From the NCBI RefSeq assembly GCF_014779555.2, contig NZ_CP094357.1, forward strand, positions 4,464,001 through 4,528,000: a stretch of 64,000 nucleotides of DNA. Reading direction: 5' to 3'. The translations under genes were made by a program, and so were the position numbers. The notes beneath the pieces are model-generated. The model had not been told where the DNA came from, searched no databases, and saw only the letters and a program-made list of their open reading frames with translations. This DNA is from Lysobacter capsici (GTDB lineage: Bacteria > Pseudomonadota > Gammaproteobacteria > Xanthomonadales > Xanthomonadaceae). Numbering within the stretch: position 1 is the first letter of the stretch; each line of letters begins with the position of its first letter. Below, one piece after another: positions 32,364-43,336 of the stretch.

Positions 32364-32981
32364 TTATTTGTCGATCACCTCCGGGCCGCGGATGATCGGG
32401 CCGAGCGAGATGTGGTTGTCGGGCTCGATGAACTGCACGTCCGGGTCGTCGGCGAAGGTTTCCATCAACCGCACCGCCTCGGCGCGATCGAGCGCGGGGC
32501 TGACGCTGAACACATCGGCCTGGATGCCCATGCGGTGTTTCCAGGTCAGCTTCAAGCCGCTCTTGTTGGCCAGACCGACGCGTTGCGCGGTCTGGTCCAG
32601 GCGCGCCTGCACCGCGCCCTGCTGCGTCAGCGGCCCGGTGTCGTCGCGGTATTTGACGATGAACTGGCCGAACGGCCCGGCGCCGACCGGCGCACCGACC
32701 TGGGCGCGACCGGCGACCGGCTTGGCCTGCGTATCGCCGGGCTGGACGTATTGCGGCGGCGCCTGCTCGGGCTGGTTTTGATCGGGCTGACTTTGAGCAG
32801 GCGCGGCCTGATCGGGCTGCACCGGCTGCGTGCGCGGATCGGGCGAGCCGGTCTGCACCGGCTGCGGATCGGCGGACTTGGGATCGGAAGGATTGGTGCC
32901 GGATGCCATGCAGGCGCTCACTGAGAAGGACAGCAACACGGCCACGGCGGGAAGCCAGCGTGTACGGATCGAGGATGACAT
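32364..32981 (-). CDS. Free-standing inhibitor-I9-like (subtilase propeptide) lipoprotein
   Basis: A 205-residue lipoprotein. The lipobox cysteine is C24 (SVSAC). Residues about 28-95 form a Pro/Gln/Asp-rich linker. Residues about 105-190 closely resemble the N-terminal propeptides of the neighbouring S8 subtilases: GQFIVKYRDDTGP, then SPALDRAEAVRLMETFADD, then PDVQFIEPDNHISLG, compared with QQFIVKYKSGSAP, RALDRAEAIALMRQIAADP and NVEFVQLDG in the gene at 43373. No catalytic domain follows; the protein ends GPEVIDK. Inhibitor-I9 propeptides act as folding chaperones and tight inhibitors of their own enzyme. A membrane-anchored one could protect the cell or assist folding in trans. It lies directly downstream of the S8 gene at 33201 and has its own AGGAG site and terminator. 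Confidence 0.85.
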   Translation of the reverse strand: MSSSIRTRWLPAVAVLLSFSVSACMASGTNPSDPKSADPQPVQTGSPDPRTQPVQPDQAAPAQSQPDQNQPEQAPPQYVQPGDTQAKPVAGRAQVGAPVGAGPFGQFIVKYRDDTGPLTQQGAVQARLDQTAQRVGLANKSGLKLTWKHRMGIQADVFSVSPALDRAEAVRLMETFADDPDVQFIEPDNHISLGPIIRGPEVIDK

Positions 32982-33112
32982 GCGGGCAGCTCCTGAGGTG
33001 GAACAGGTTTCAACGCAGGCCGGGGCCGATCGGGGTCGAGCCGGCGAGATGAACGCCGAACCCGCGCCGGACGCGGCAGGCCGGTTTCATTCTTGCACAG
33101 CGGGCATGACGA

Positions 33113-33138
33113 ACCCGGCGACGCAATCGTCGCCGGGT
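33113..33138 (-). terminator. Hairpin after the P-less subtilase gene
   Basis: Perfect 11-bp stem ACCCGGCGACG / CGTCGCCGGGT with a four-base loop, 63 bp after the stop codon at 33201. No T-run, so it may only partly separate this gene from the I9-like lipoprotein gene 219 bp downstream. Confidence 0.6.
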
Positions 33139-33200
33139 GGAGGCTGCAGGCAGATGGAATGCGCGCCGGCCCGCACCCGGACCGGCGCCGTCGCTCAGGA

Positions 33201-34655
33201 TCAAGGCGCGACCGAGCGCGCCCTCGCCACCGCCGCGGCCGCATCGACCAGGCCGGCGCCGCAACCGCCGGGGCAGTTGGCGGCGCTGATCGGACGCGCC
33301 GTCGCCGCCAGGATCTGGCGCACCTGTTCGAAGGTCCTGGGCGTGGGCGACGCGGTCTGGATCATCGCGACCACGCCGACCACGTGCGGCGTGGCCATCG
33401 AGGTGCCGTCCAGGTATTCGTAGCGATTGCCCGAATAGGTCGACAGGATGCCCTGGGTCAGATGCTGGCGCGTGCAATCCTGCGGCTTGTTGGCGAAGCG
33501 ACCCAGCGGGAAGAACTCGCTCGCCGGCGAGCAGCTTTCGCCACCGGGCGCGGTGATGTCGATGCCGGCGCCGTATCCGGAATACCACGCGCGGCGGCCG
33601 CCCTGGTCGCTGGCGGCCACGGTGATCACGTTGTTGCAGCTGGCCGGGGTGAATCCGCGCACGTCGACATTGTTGTTGCCGGCGGCGGCGACCACGATCG
33701 TGCCGTTGGCGGTCGCGGTGTTGATCGCGCTCTGCCAGGCCGGCGTCTGCGTACAGGCGCTGAGCGTGCCGACCGACAGGTTGATGACGTCGGCCGGATT
33801 GGGATTGGCCGGCACGCCCGCCACGCGTCCGCCCGAGGCCCAGACGATGCCGTCGGCCAGATCGGACATGAAGCTGTTGTTGCCCTGCCCCAGCACGCGC
33901 ACCGGAACGATCTTGACCCCCGGCGCCACGCCGGCGACGCCGACGCCGTTGCCGGTCACCGCCGCGACCGTGCCGGCGACGTGGGTGCCGTGCGGGAGCG
34001 ACGGGGCGTAGACGGTATCGATCGGATTGGGATCGCGTCCATCGCCGTCGTTGCCGTTGCTCACCGACAGCATGTCGTAACCGGCGATGACGTTGCCGTT
34101 CAAGTCCGGATGCGAAACGATGCCGGTGTCGACCACCGCCACCACCGCGCCGCTGCCGTCGCTGGTGTCCCATGCGCTCGGCGCGCGAACGCCGACCGCG
34201 CTGTCGGCCAGGTCCCATTGCTCGGCGAAGCGCGTGTCGTTCGGCAACGCGGTGATGTCCACCGGCAGATCCGCCTGCACCCATTCGACATTGGGATCGT
34301 CGGCGATCCGCCGGATCAGCGCCTGGGTCTGCGCGCGGCTCAACGGCACGTCGCTGGTCACGACATCGCTGCCGATGGCCATGCGCCGCAACCGCTTGAG
34401 CGCTGGCGCGGACTGGCCCGCCGCCAGGCCCAGACCGGCGCGGCGCAACGAGGCGTCGACCGCGGCGGCATGGCGCGCCGGCGCGCTGCCCGGGACGAAT
34501 TTGACGATCAACTGCCGGTAGGTCTGACCGTCGTGCAGGCCCCCCACATGGGCCTGGCCTGCGAATGCCGGAACGGCGGCGATGCCGCCCAGCGCCAGCA
34601 GCGCCGCGGCGGCGAACGAATGCACACGCCGGTTGCTATCGGAACGCGATTTCAT
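33201..34655 (-). CDS. Secreted S8 subtilase without P domain
   Basis: A 484-residue preprosubtilase. Signal peptide to about residue 33 (SFAAAALLALGGIAAVPAFAG), an I9-type propeptide at about 45-130 (YRQLIVKFVPGSAP, PLSRAQTQALIRRIADDPNVEWV), then the catalytic domain. The triad is D176 (VAVVDTGIVSHPDL), H222 (HGTHVAG) and S419 (DGTSMATPHVVG), with oxyanion N327 (AAGNNN). It ends at ARSVAP right after the domain, so unlike all other S8 genes here it has no P domain. Cysteines (CPGGCGAG) near the end match its paralogues. Expected role: broad endoproteolysis outside the cell. The I9-like lipoprotein gene lies just downstream. Confidence 0.94.
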   Translation of the reverse strand: MKSRSDSNRRVHSFAAAALLALGGIAAVPAFAGQAHVGGLHDGQTYRQLIVKFVPGSAPARHAAAVDASLRRAGLGLAAGQSAPALKRLRRMAIGSDVVTSDVPLSRAQTQALIRRIADDPNVEWVQADLPVDITALPNDTRFAEQWDLADSAVGVRAPSAWDTSDGSGAVVAVVDTGIVSHPDLNGNVIAGYDMLSVSNGNDGDGRDPNPIDTVYAPSLPHGTHVAGTVAAVTGNGVGVAGVAPGVKIVPVRVLGQGNNSFMSDLADGIVWASGGRVAGVPANPNPADVINLSVGTLSACTQTPAWQSAINTATANGTIVVAAAGNNNVDVRGFTPASCNNVITVAASDQGGRRAWYSGYGAGIDITAPGGESCSPASEFFPLGRFANKPQDCTRQHLTQGILSTYSGNRYEYLDGTSMATPHVVGVVAMIQTASPTPRTFEQVRQILAATARPISAANCPGGCGAGLVDAAAAVARARSVAP

Positions 34656-35180
34656 GAGAAAGAACCCCTGACTGAATGCCGCATGGCGGCGAACTGCAAC
34701 GTTCCCGCGCTCGCAGCGCGCGCGATGCGATCGACGGGACGTTCGATGCGGACGCGGCGCATGCCGCGTCCTTGTCTCGACGATAGGCAGCAGGAAAATT
34801 CCGCGGCAAGCCGGCGATGGAACATGGGCGCGCTGGAAAACAGTCGCCGGTCACATATCGCGACATCGCGCATCGTGCGATTTCCGCAACGAAATAGCGG
34901 GTTTTTACCCTAGTCGGACAAGTCCGATTCGCTGCGCGGACAGGTCGTGTTGCGCATTCGAAGCATCATCTATACGTAATTAGTGCGCATGTTTATGCGT
35001 CGCGTTCCACCGCATCGCCGCAGGCGGGTGTGCGCACCGATCCGAATCCAGCCGGCTTCGCCCAGCCACTATCGGGTTGTCGTTCGCATCGCGCGCAAGA
35101 CCGTTGCGCGCGCCGGAGCGCGGACGATCGCTACGGCCATCGCCGGAAAAAAAACGGTAGCGCGTACGGGAGGATGCGCA
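34656..35180. other. Gap upstream of the P-less subtilase gene
   Basis: About 525 bp with no supported gene. A GGGGTTC ribosome-site-like tract precedes the ATG at 34655. An AT-richer patch near 34960-34990 (ATACGTAATTAGTGC) may hold a promoter. No good CRP-like palindrome was found. Confidence 0.4.
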
Positions 35181-35209
35181 AAAACAAACCCCGGCCTTGC
35201 GGCCGGGGT
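35181..35209 (-). terminator. Terminator of the subtilase gene at 35242
   Basis: Perfect 9-bp stem ACCCCGGCC / GGCCGGGGT with a four-base loop, followed on the minus strand by TTGTTTT. It lies 33 bp after the stop codon. Confidence 0.85.
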
Positions 35210-35241
35210 CTGAGTCGAACCTCAATTCATCGCAACCGAAA

Positions 35242-37023
<1,782 letters not shown>

Positions 37024-37217
37024 CGTTTGAAACCCCCGAAAGAGCCGCGAGCGCGGCAGAGTGGCCCGGTACGGCGACGGCAACGACGAGAAGCCGCGTC
37101 GCCCGGACGGTTTACGGACGCATATCCGGCGCGCGGCCGGCCTGCGTCCTTTGATTCACGCTAACGATTGCGCGAACTCGGGGACAAGGGTTTTCCGGGG
37201 ATTTTTTACGCCTTAAT

Positions 37218-37266
37218 GGTGAAACAAATCACGCATTTGCTACGCAGTTGTGTGCCGAGCGTCACA
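37218..37266. promoter_or_regulatory. Two CRP/Clp-like palindromes upstream of the subtilase gene
   Basis: GGTGA-AACAAA-TCACG at 37218-37233 and TGTGC-CGAGCG-TCACA at 37251-37266 (nine of ten half-site bases of TGTGA-N6-TCACA for the second). Clp is a known global activator of extracellular enzymes in Xanthomonas and Lysobacter. Best candidate operator pair in the window; assigned by eye. Confidence 0.4.
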
Positions 37267-37424
37267 ACGCAGAAGCGTAAAAACACCCTACCCGCGGTGT
37301 GTGCGTCGTGTGTCTGGAGTGGACTGTGAATGGGTGCTCGGGGTGGTTGTGACCGGGGGTGTTGGAGCTTCGGAACGGTGTCTGGATGGAGCGCTGGATC
37401 CTCGCCTTCGTGAGTCGGCAGGAT

Positions 37425-38017
37425 CGGTAAGGCGCTGGCTGGATGCCGGCGTTCGCGGGGATGACGGGTAAAGGCGAGTTGCTCGGGCGGTTGCTCGAAG
37501 CTACGGCGCAGCAAGGCGTCGCAAGCGCTCATGGAAGCTGCATGTGTTCTTGGCATGTGCGCAGATGCGACGCTTCAGTCGACCTTCCCGAACTATTCCC
37601 CCCTTTAAAAAAGGGCGGCCAGGGGGGATTTGCTTTTACCCGCAAGACGCCGCGTTCTCCACGAAGCATGGGCCTGCAAAGACTTCGTACTTAGGCCTGG
37701 ATGAAGCCCTGGATCCCCGCGTTCGCGGGTATGACGAGCAAAGACGAGGTGTTGGTGATGGCTCGAAGCTACGGCGCAGTAAGGCGTCGCGGGCACCATC
37801 GACGCTGTATGTGTTCTTGGCATCGGCACGTGCGCAGATGCGACGCTTCAGTCGAACCTTCCCGAACTATTCCCCCCTTTGAAAAAGGGGGGGCCAGGGG
37901 GGATTTGCTTTTACCCGCAAGACGCCGCGTTCTCCACGAAGCATAGGCCTACAAGGACTTCGAACTTAGACCTGGATGAAGCCCTGGATCCCCGCCTTCG
38001 CGGGGATGACGAGCAAG
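37425..38017. repeat. Tandem duplication of about 270 bp, with a partial third copy
   Basis: The unit contains a CGTTCGCGGG hairpin, GCTCGAAGCTACGGCGCAG, TTCCCGAACTATTCCCCCC, GGGGGATTTGCTTTTACCCG and a CACGAAGCAT block. Matching landmarks are 37493/37761 and 37589/37863, an offset of 268-274 bp. A third partial unit starts near 37968. No gene in it is credible. Confidence 0.8.
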
Positions 38018-38119
38018 GCAGAGCGCGCGGCCGGGAAGTCGAGGCGATAAGGCGGCAACGCGCCGCGCACACTGGTTGCATCGGCAGAGCGGAAAGTCGC
38101 TGGATCCCCGCGTTCGCGG

Positions 38120-38420
38120 GGATGACGATGACAAACATCCGCTGCGTACGATGAGTTCCGTCGGATGACGATTAAAAAATACCCGCTGCGTACGACTAGC
38201 TTCGTCGGATGGCGATTACAAACAACGTTGCGTACCACGAGCTTCGTTGGATGACGATTGCAAACCGCCCCGCATACGACCAGCTCCATCGGACCACGAC
38301 CGTAAACAGACGCTGCGCGTGGCGATTTCGTTGGGATGACGAATACGGACCGAGGCGCGCCTGTCGAAGTTCGTCGAGATGACGATTGCAAACACCCGCT
38401 GCGCTCTGCAAACCCCGTCG
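38120..38420. repeat. Degenerate 43-bp tandem array, seven units
   Basis: Units begin GGATGACGAT or a close variant at 38120, 38163, 38207, 38249, 38291, 38334 and 38377, giving spacings of 43, 44, 42, 42, 43 and 43. Each has a CGCTGCGTACGA-like middle and an AGCTTCGTC-like end. The period is not a multiple of three, so it is not coding. Together with the 270-bp duplication it fills the 1.5-kb gap 37024-38538. Confidence 0.8.
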
Positions 38421-38470
38421 CCATCCGCATGACCCACCGACATCGCCGGCGAGGCCATCGACGAAAACAA

Positions 38471-38496
38471 GAAACCCCGGCCGAAGCCGGGGTTTC
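38471..38496 (-). terminator. Terminator of the subtilase gene at 38539
   Basis: Perfect 11-bp stem GAAACCCCGGC / GCCGGGGTTTC with a four-base CGAA/TTCG loop, 43 bp after the stop codon; TTGTTTT follows on the minus strand. Confidence 0.85.
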
Positions 38497-38538
38497 CCGT
38501 GCGACACCTGGCGCTTCACTGCGAAGCATGGTGTGCGA

Positions 38539-40401
38539 TCAGAACGTGACGCTCCAGCTGTCGATCCGGCCGGTGTCCTGCGCGTCGCGATCGGCGGCGC
38601 GCAGCTTCCAGGTGCCGTTGAGCGCTTCGCTGGACAGGTTGACCGTGTAGGTCTGGTTGATGTTGTCGGTGCCGGCGCCGGTGCGGCTGTGCAGGTTGTA
38701 GACCGAACCGTCCGGCGCGATCAGGTCGACGATCAGATCGCCCTGATAGGTGTGGACGATGCTGACCGCGACCTGCGCATTGCTGGGCGCGTTGCCGGTA
38801 CGGCCCGACACGGTGATGCTGGTCGACACGCCGGTGGCGTTGTTGTCGGGAATGTTCGCGTCGGTGCCGTTGCTGTAGGTCTGCGCGCCCGGATTGGTGC
38901 CCTGCACCGCAGCGACCGCGGCGGCGGCGTTGACGATGCCGGCGCCGATCGGCTTGGTGCCCGGCGACACCGGGAACGCGCGCGCGGTGTTCTTGAGCAG
39001 GGTGCGCATCTGTTCCTGGGTCAGCGGCGTCGGCGCCACTGACTGCACCAGCGCGGCGACGCCGGCGACGTGCGGCGCGGCCATCGAGGTGCCGTCGTAG
39101 GACTTGTACGTCTCGGTCGTCGGCCCCTTCGTGCCGTTATTGACGGTCGACAGAATGCCCGAGCCGGGCGCGGCGATATCGACACCGGTGCCGTAGTTGG
39201 AGAAGGACGAACGCGCGCCGGAGGAGGTGGTCGAGCCTACCGAAATGACCGTGCCGCAATTGGTGTTGGTGTAGCCCACCGCCTCGCCCTGGGTATTCGT
39301 AGCCAGGAGCGCATCGCCGTTGCTGTTGCCGGCCGCGACCACCACGATGCTGCCGCGCGCGACCGCCCCATTGAACGCATCCTTGGTGATCTGCGAACAG
39401 GCCACCGGCGCCCTGCTGCCGAGGCTCAGATTGATCACGTCGGCCGGGTTCGGATTGGCGGGAACGCCGGGCACGCTGCCGCCGGACGCCCAGGTGATCG
39501 CGTCGGCGATATCCGAACCGTAGCCGCCGCACTTGCCGAGCACGCGCACCGGCAGGATCTTGGCGTTGTGCGCGGTACCGGCCACGCCCTTGGCGTTGTT
39601 GGTGACCGCCGCGACCGTGCCGGCGACGTGACTGCCATGCCACGAGGAATTGGACATTCCGCAGAACTGCTGCACGGTGGGGTTGGCGGTGTCGGTGCTG
39701 TCGATCCAGTCGCCCGGATCGGCCGGATTGGCGTCGCGACCGTCGCCGTCGTTGGCGATGAAGAAACCCGAACCGGGCAACCCATCGGCCGGATCGTCGC
39801 CGCTGATCATGTCGTAACCGGCGATCACGTTGGCGTTGAGATCGCTGTGGTTGGTGATACCGGTATCGATCACCGCGACCACCGTGCCCTCGCCCTTGGT
39901 CACGTCCCAGGCGGTGGTCGCGCGGATGCCGCCGGTGCCGGTGCCGAAGCCGAACTGCTGGCTGAAATTGGTGTCGTTCGGGGTGAAGTACGGAACCATG
40001 AGGATGTCGTTGGACACCGACTCCACCGACTGATCGGCGGCGAGCTGGCGCATCAGCGTGGCGGCTTCGTCGCGGCTGAGCGCGCGGCTGCTGATCACCA
40101 CGTCGGCGCCGCTGGCGGTGCGGCGCAGGCGCTTGAGCTGCACGGCGCGCTTGCCGCCGCCCAGGCGGCTGCTGGTCGCGCTGGCGGCGTTGGCGATGGC
40201 CTTGTTGAAGCTGGCGACGTCGCCGCGCGGCGCGCTGCCGCTGCGGTACTTGACCAGGAAACGGCCGAACTGCTGACTGCCGTCGACATTGAGGCTGCTC
40301 AGATCGACGCGATCGGCGGCGAACGCGGAACCCGACGCGGCGGCGATCGCCAGGGCGGTGGCGGCGGCGAGGAGGTTGAACGAATTGGAACGTGCGGACA
40401 T
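38539..40401 (-). CDS. Secreted S8 subtilase with P domain
   Basis: A 620-residue preproenzyme. Signal peptide to about residue 29, I9-type propeptide about 44-132, catalytic D179 (VAVIDTGITNHSDL), H255 (SWHGSHVAG, with Ser where the family has Thr), an Asn in VVAAGNSNGD near 359, and S439 (DGTSMAAPHVAG). The C-terminal end of the catalytic domain has PIGAGIVNA in place of the CSGGCGAGIVNA loop of its paralogues, so that disulfide is absent. A P domain (about 510-620) follows without PKD, ending RIDSWSVTF. The leader is CAGGGGGCTTTAACCG. A CRP-like site lies 168-183 bp upstream. Confidence 0.95.
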   Translation of the reverse strand: MSARSNSFNLLAAATALAIAAASGSAFAADRVDLSSLNVDGSQQFGRFLVKYRSGSAPRGDVASFNKAIANAASATSSRLGGGKRAVQLKRLRRTASGADVVISSRALSRDEAATLMRQLAADQSVESVSNDILMVPYFTPNDTNFSQQFGFGTGTGGIRATTAWDVTKGEGTVVAVIDTGITNHSDLNANVIAGYDMISGDDPADGLPGSGFFIANDGDGRDANPADPGDWIDSTDTANPTVQQFCGMSNSSWHGSHVAGTVAAVTNNAKGVAGTAHNAKILPVRVLGKCGGYGSDIADAITWASGGSVPGVPANPNPADVINLSLGSRAPVACSQITKDAFNGAVARGSIVVVAAGNSNGDALLATNTQGEAVGYTNTNCGTVISVGSTTSSGARSSFSNYGTGVDIAAPGSGILSTVNNGTKGPTTETYKSYDGTSMAAPHVAGVAALVQSVAPTPLTQEQMRTLLKNTARAFPVSPGTKPIGAGIVNAAAAVAAVQGTNPGAQTYSNGTDANIPDNNATGVSTSITVSGRTGNAPSNAQVAVSIVHTYQGDLIVDLIAPDGSVYNLHSRTGAGTDNINQTYTVNLSSEALNGTWKLRAADRDAQDTGRIDSWSVTF

Positions 40402-40568
40402 CGGTTAAAGCCCCCTGATAGAACATGGGCCGCATATGCGGCAATGAACCGATCGCGATCGCGCGGAACCGTCTGCGCGGCGCTGCTCGGATGCAGCCGG
40501 TCCGCGCCGGCGGCGCGGACCGTGGGATTCACGCTAAAACGTCTGTTGCCTGCGCAGCACGGTCTCGG

Positions 40569-40584
40569 CGTGCGATTCATCACG
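40569..40584. promoter_or_regulatory. CRP/Clp-like palindrome upstream of the subtilase gene at 38539
   Basis: CGTGC-GATTCA-TCACG, 168-183 bp before the ATG at 40401, with the same half-sites as the element at 27029. The rest of 40402-40720 shows no gene. Confidence 0.3.
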
Positions 40585-40725
40585 ATTTTTTGAGACGCAA
40601 ATCACCGAAATCCACGAATAGGACGAGTCCTAATCGCAACCAAGGGTTGCGTCGACACTCGCGCGGCGGCGGGGCGTAACGCCAACAGCAGCCGCGTTCC
40701 GCCCGACCCGGCCGCGCCTGAAGAA

Positions 40726-40743
40726 CCCCGGCCGAAGCCGGGG
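40726..40743 (-). terminator. Hairpin after the PA-containing subtilase gene
   Basis: CCCCGGC / GCCGGGG stem with a CGAA/TTCG loop, the same core as the other terminators of the island, followed by TTCTT on the minus strand; 58 bp after the stop codon at 40801. Confidence 0.75.
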
Positions 40744-40800
40744 CTTGCGCAGCAACCGCGACGACGCGACCGCGTCGCCGCGGCCGCGTCGTGGCGCGGA

Positions 40801-43008
40801 TCAGAACTTGATGCTCCAGCTGTCGATCTTGCCGACGTCCTGCGCGGCGCGATCGGCGGCGCGCAGCTTCCAGGTGCCGTTAAGCGCTTCGCTCGACAGA
40901 TTCACCGTGTAGGTCTTGACGATGTTGTCGGTGCTCTGGCCGGTGCGGCTGTGCAGGTTGTAGACCGAACCGTCCGGCGCGATCAGGTCGACGATCAGAT
41001 CGCCCTGGAACGGGTGGACGATGTTGACCGACACTTCGGCATTGCTCGGCGCGTTGCCGCTGCGGCCCGAGACCACGATGCTGCTGCTCACGCCGGTGGC
41101 GTTGTTGTCGGGAATGTTCGCGTCGGTGTCGTTGCTGTAGGTCTGTACGCCGCCGCTGCCGCCGCTCACGGTGACCGTCGAGCTCTTGCTGTGGGTCGCG
41201 CCGGCGTTGTCGGTCACCGTCAGGGTGACGGTGTAGGTGCCGGCGGCCGCGTAGGTCTTGCTCGGATTGGTCGCGGTGGAGGTGGTGCCGTCGCCGAAGT
41301 TCCAGCTGCGCGAGGCGATGCTGCCGTCGCTGTCGGTCGAGCTGTCGGTGAAGTTCACGCTCAGGCCGTTGACCATCGAGCTGAAGTTCGCCACCGGCGC
41401 CTGGTTGCCCGGGGTGCCGCCGCCGACCAGAGCCTCCAGCGCTTCGAAGCCTTGCACCAGACCGAAGCCGTATTCGTTGTCGCGGCCGGCGGCGCCCAGA
41501 TCCAGCGCGGTGGAGGTCATCGCATCGCGAAGCTGCGCGGGCGTCGCCGAGGGCTTGGCGCTCAACAGCAGCGCGGCGACGCCGGCCACGTGCGGAGTGG
41601 CCATCGAGGTGCCGCTGGAGAAGTTGTAGGAGTCGACGTTGTAGATCGTCACGCCGCTCACCGTGGCGGTCTGCCCGGCCAGTCCGCGCAGGGTCTGGCC
41701 GTCGGCCTGGCTCACGCTGACCGCGGGGATGGTCGAGGTGACGCCATCGCCCAGGGTGCCGGCGAACGGACCGGCGACGTTGTTGTAGATGACCACGCCG
41801 AGCGCGCCGCCGTTCTTCGCGTTGACGACCTTGTCGTTGAAGCTGATGTCGCCGCGCTCGCACAGCACCACCTTGCCGCTCCAGCTGCCGGCGCTGGCGC
41901 AGCGCGCGCCGTCGACCATCGGCGCGCTGACGGCGATCTCCGCGGCGCCGGAGATGCGGTTGGTTTCGTAGTCGACGCCGTTGACCTTCACCGGCGTGCC
42001 TTTCTTCGGATACGTGCTGAGAATGCCCTCGCCCGGCGCGGCGATATCGACCGCGTCGTTGAACTGCGAAGTGGTCGCCTTGACGTTGTTGGAATCCACC
42101 GAGGCGACCGAAATCACGCTGGCGTAGGAGGCCGGGTAGCTCTTGGCCGAGTTGCCGTCGTTGCCGGCCGCCGCGATCGACAGCACGCCCTGATTGAGCA
42201 GCGTGGTGAACGCGGTATTTTCGCTGCTGCTGGACAAGGTGCCGCCCAGGCTCATGTTGATGATCTTGGCGCCGGCCTGCGCGCAGCGGTTGGCCGCGTC
42301 GACCAGGGTCGAGCTGTAGCTGCGGCCGCAAGTCGGGCCGTCGAAATACTTGATGATGTGCAGCGATACCTTGCCCGGGCTGACCCCGACCACGCCCTTG
42401 CCGTTGCCGCCGACCGCGGCGATGGTGCCGGCGACGTGGGTGCCGTGGCCGCAGGTATCGGTGTTCCAGCTCTGGCCGCTCGGCGCGTAGCCGGTGATGG
42501 CGATGCCGGCGAAATCCTCGTGATCGGCCTTGAGGCCCGAATCGATCACGCACACCTTGACCCCGGTGCCGTCGGCGCCGGCGGCGACCACGTCGCGCGC
42601 CTGGACCTTGTCGATGCCGAACGGGACGGTCTCAGCCATGGGATAACGCGGCACGTCCTGTTCGATGACCAGGTTGGGGTTGCCGCGCAGGCTGGCGAGC
42701 ACTTCCGGCGGAAGCGTCATCACCACCGAATTGAGGTTGTCGAATTCGTAATGGGTCTTGCCGCTGATCGGCGCCGCCGCGGCGGCCTTGCCGGCGCTCT
42801 TGGCCGCGGCCATCTGCAGAGCCTGGATCTTCTGCGCGACCAGCGCCTTGACCTGGGCCTTCTGGCCCGGCTGGAAGCGGATCCACACGCGGTTCGGATC
42901 GCCCGGCTGCTCCTGCGGGGGCGCGGCGTTGGCGATGCCCGCCATGCCCAGCGCCACGGCCACGGTAAGCGCGCAGATACGCGGATGACGCTTGGATGCA
43001 AAGTACAT
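40801..43008 (-). CDS. Secreted S8 subtilase with PA insert, PKD and P domains
   Basis: A 735-residue preproenzyme, from a different S8 branch than its neighbours. Signal peptide to about residue 28, a propeptide starting VWIRFQPGQKAQVKAL, then D156 (VCVIDSGLKADHEDF), H188 (CGHGTHVAG), N283 (AAAGNDGN) and S468 (SGTSMATPHVAG). A protease-associated (PA) domain is inserted at about 350-455 (SGKVVLCERGDISFNDKV, GALGVVIYNN). A PKD domain (about 535-620) and a P domain (about 625-735, ending KIDSWSIKF) follow. The PKD-P module is almost identical to that of the next gene although the catalytic halves differ. The ATG at 43008, after AGGGGATTG, is preferred over a TTG two codons upstream. Confidence 0.95.
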   Translation of the reverse strand: MYFASKRHPRICALTVAVALGMAGIANAAPPQEQPGDPNRVWIRFQPGQKAQVKALVAQKIQALQMAAAKSAGKAAAAAPISGKTHYEFDNLNSVVMTLPPEVLASLRGNPNLVIEQDVPRYPMAETVPFGIDKVQARDVVAAGADGTGVKVCVIDSGLKADHEDFAGIAITGYAPSGQSWNTDTCGHGTHVAGTIAAVGGNGKGVVGVSPGKVSLHIIKYFDGPTCGRSYSSTLVDAANRCAQAGAKIINMSLGGTLSSSSENTAFTTLLNQGVLSIAAAGNDGNSAKSYPASYASVISVASVDSNNVKATTSQFNDAVDIAAPGEGILSTYPKKGTPVKVNGVDYETNRISGAAEIAVSAPMVDGARCASAGSWSGKVVLCERGDISFNDKVVNAKNGGALGVVIYNNVAGPFAGTLGDGVTSTIPAVSVSQADGQTLRGLAGQTATVSGVTIYNVDSYNFSSGTSMATPHVAGVAALLLSAKPSATPAQLRDAMTSTALDLGAAGRDNEYGFGLVQGFEALEALVGGGTPGNQAPVANFSSMVNGLSVNFTDSSTDSDGSIASRSWNFGDGTTSTATNPSKTYAAAGTYTVTLTVTDNAGATHSKSSTVTVSGGSGGVQTYSNDTDANIPDNNATGVSSSIVVSGRSGNAPSNAEVSVNIVHPFQGDLIVDLIAPDGSVYNLHSRTGQSTDNIVKTYTVNLSSEALNGTWKLRAADRAAQDVGKIDSWSIKF

Positions 43009-43165
43009 GTTCAATCCCCTGGTGTTCGTTCGATACAGCTCGAAGACGCGGGCGCGGCCGCTCGGGCGGCGCCGATGACGGGCCGGCGGATGCGGCCCTT
43101 ACTCCATACTCAGTGGCGGGGTAAGCGGATGGAACGGCCGGATACCGATACCACTGCGCACAAAT

Positions 43166-43181
43166 TGTTCAGTCCGTCACA
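43166..43181. promoter_or_regulatory. CRP/Clp-like half-palindrome upstream of the PA subtilase gene
   Basis: TGTTC-AGTCCG-TCACA, with a perfect right half-site, 158-173 bp before the ATG at 43008. An AT-rich segment (43180-43225) lies beside it on the far side from the gene. Confidence 0.3.
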
Positions 43182-43336
43182 TTTCTAAAAAGAAAATATT
43201 TTCCCTATTAGAAATATATGGATTGCCCGTAGCGCCCGCGTTGAAGGCGCTATCAGTCGGTGCCGGAGCGGCGTGTGTCGACTGCGCACAAAAACTCCGC
43301 CGCTGCGGCCGGGATTCAAGTAGCGACCACGACGGA

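Noticed and set aside
38101-38420. CRISPR array
   Set aside because: The units are degenerate over their full length with a 43-bp period and no unique spacers of constant size, and no cas genes lie in the window.
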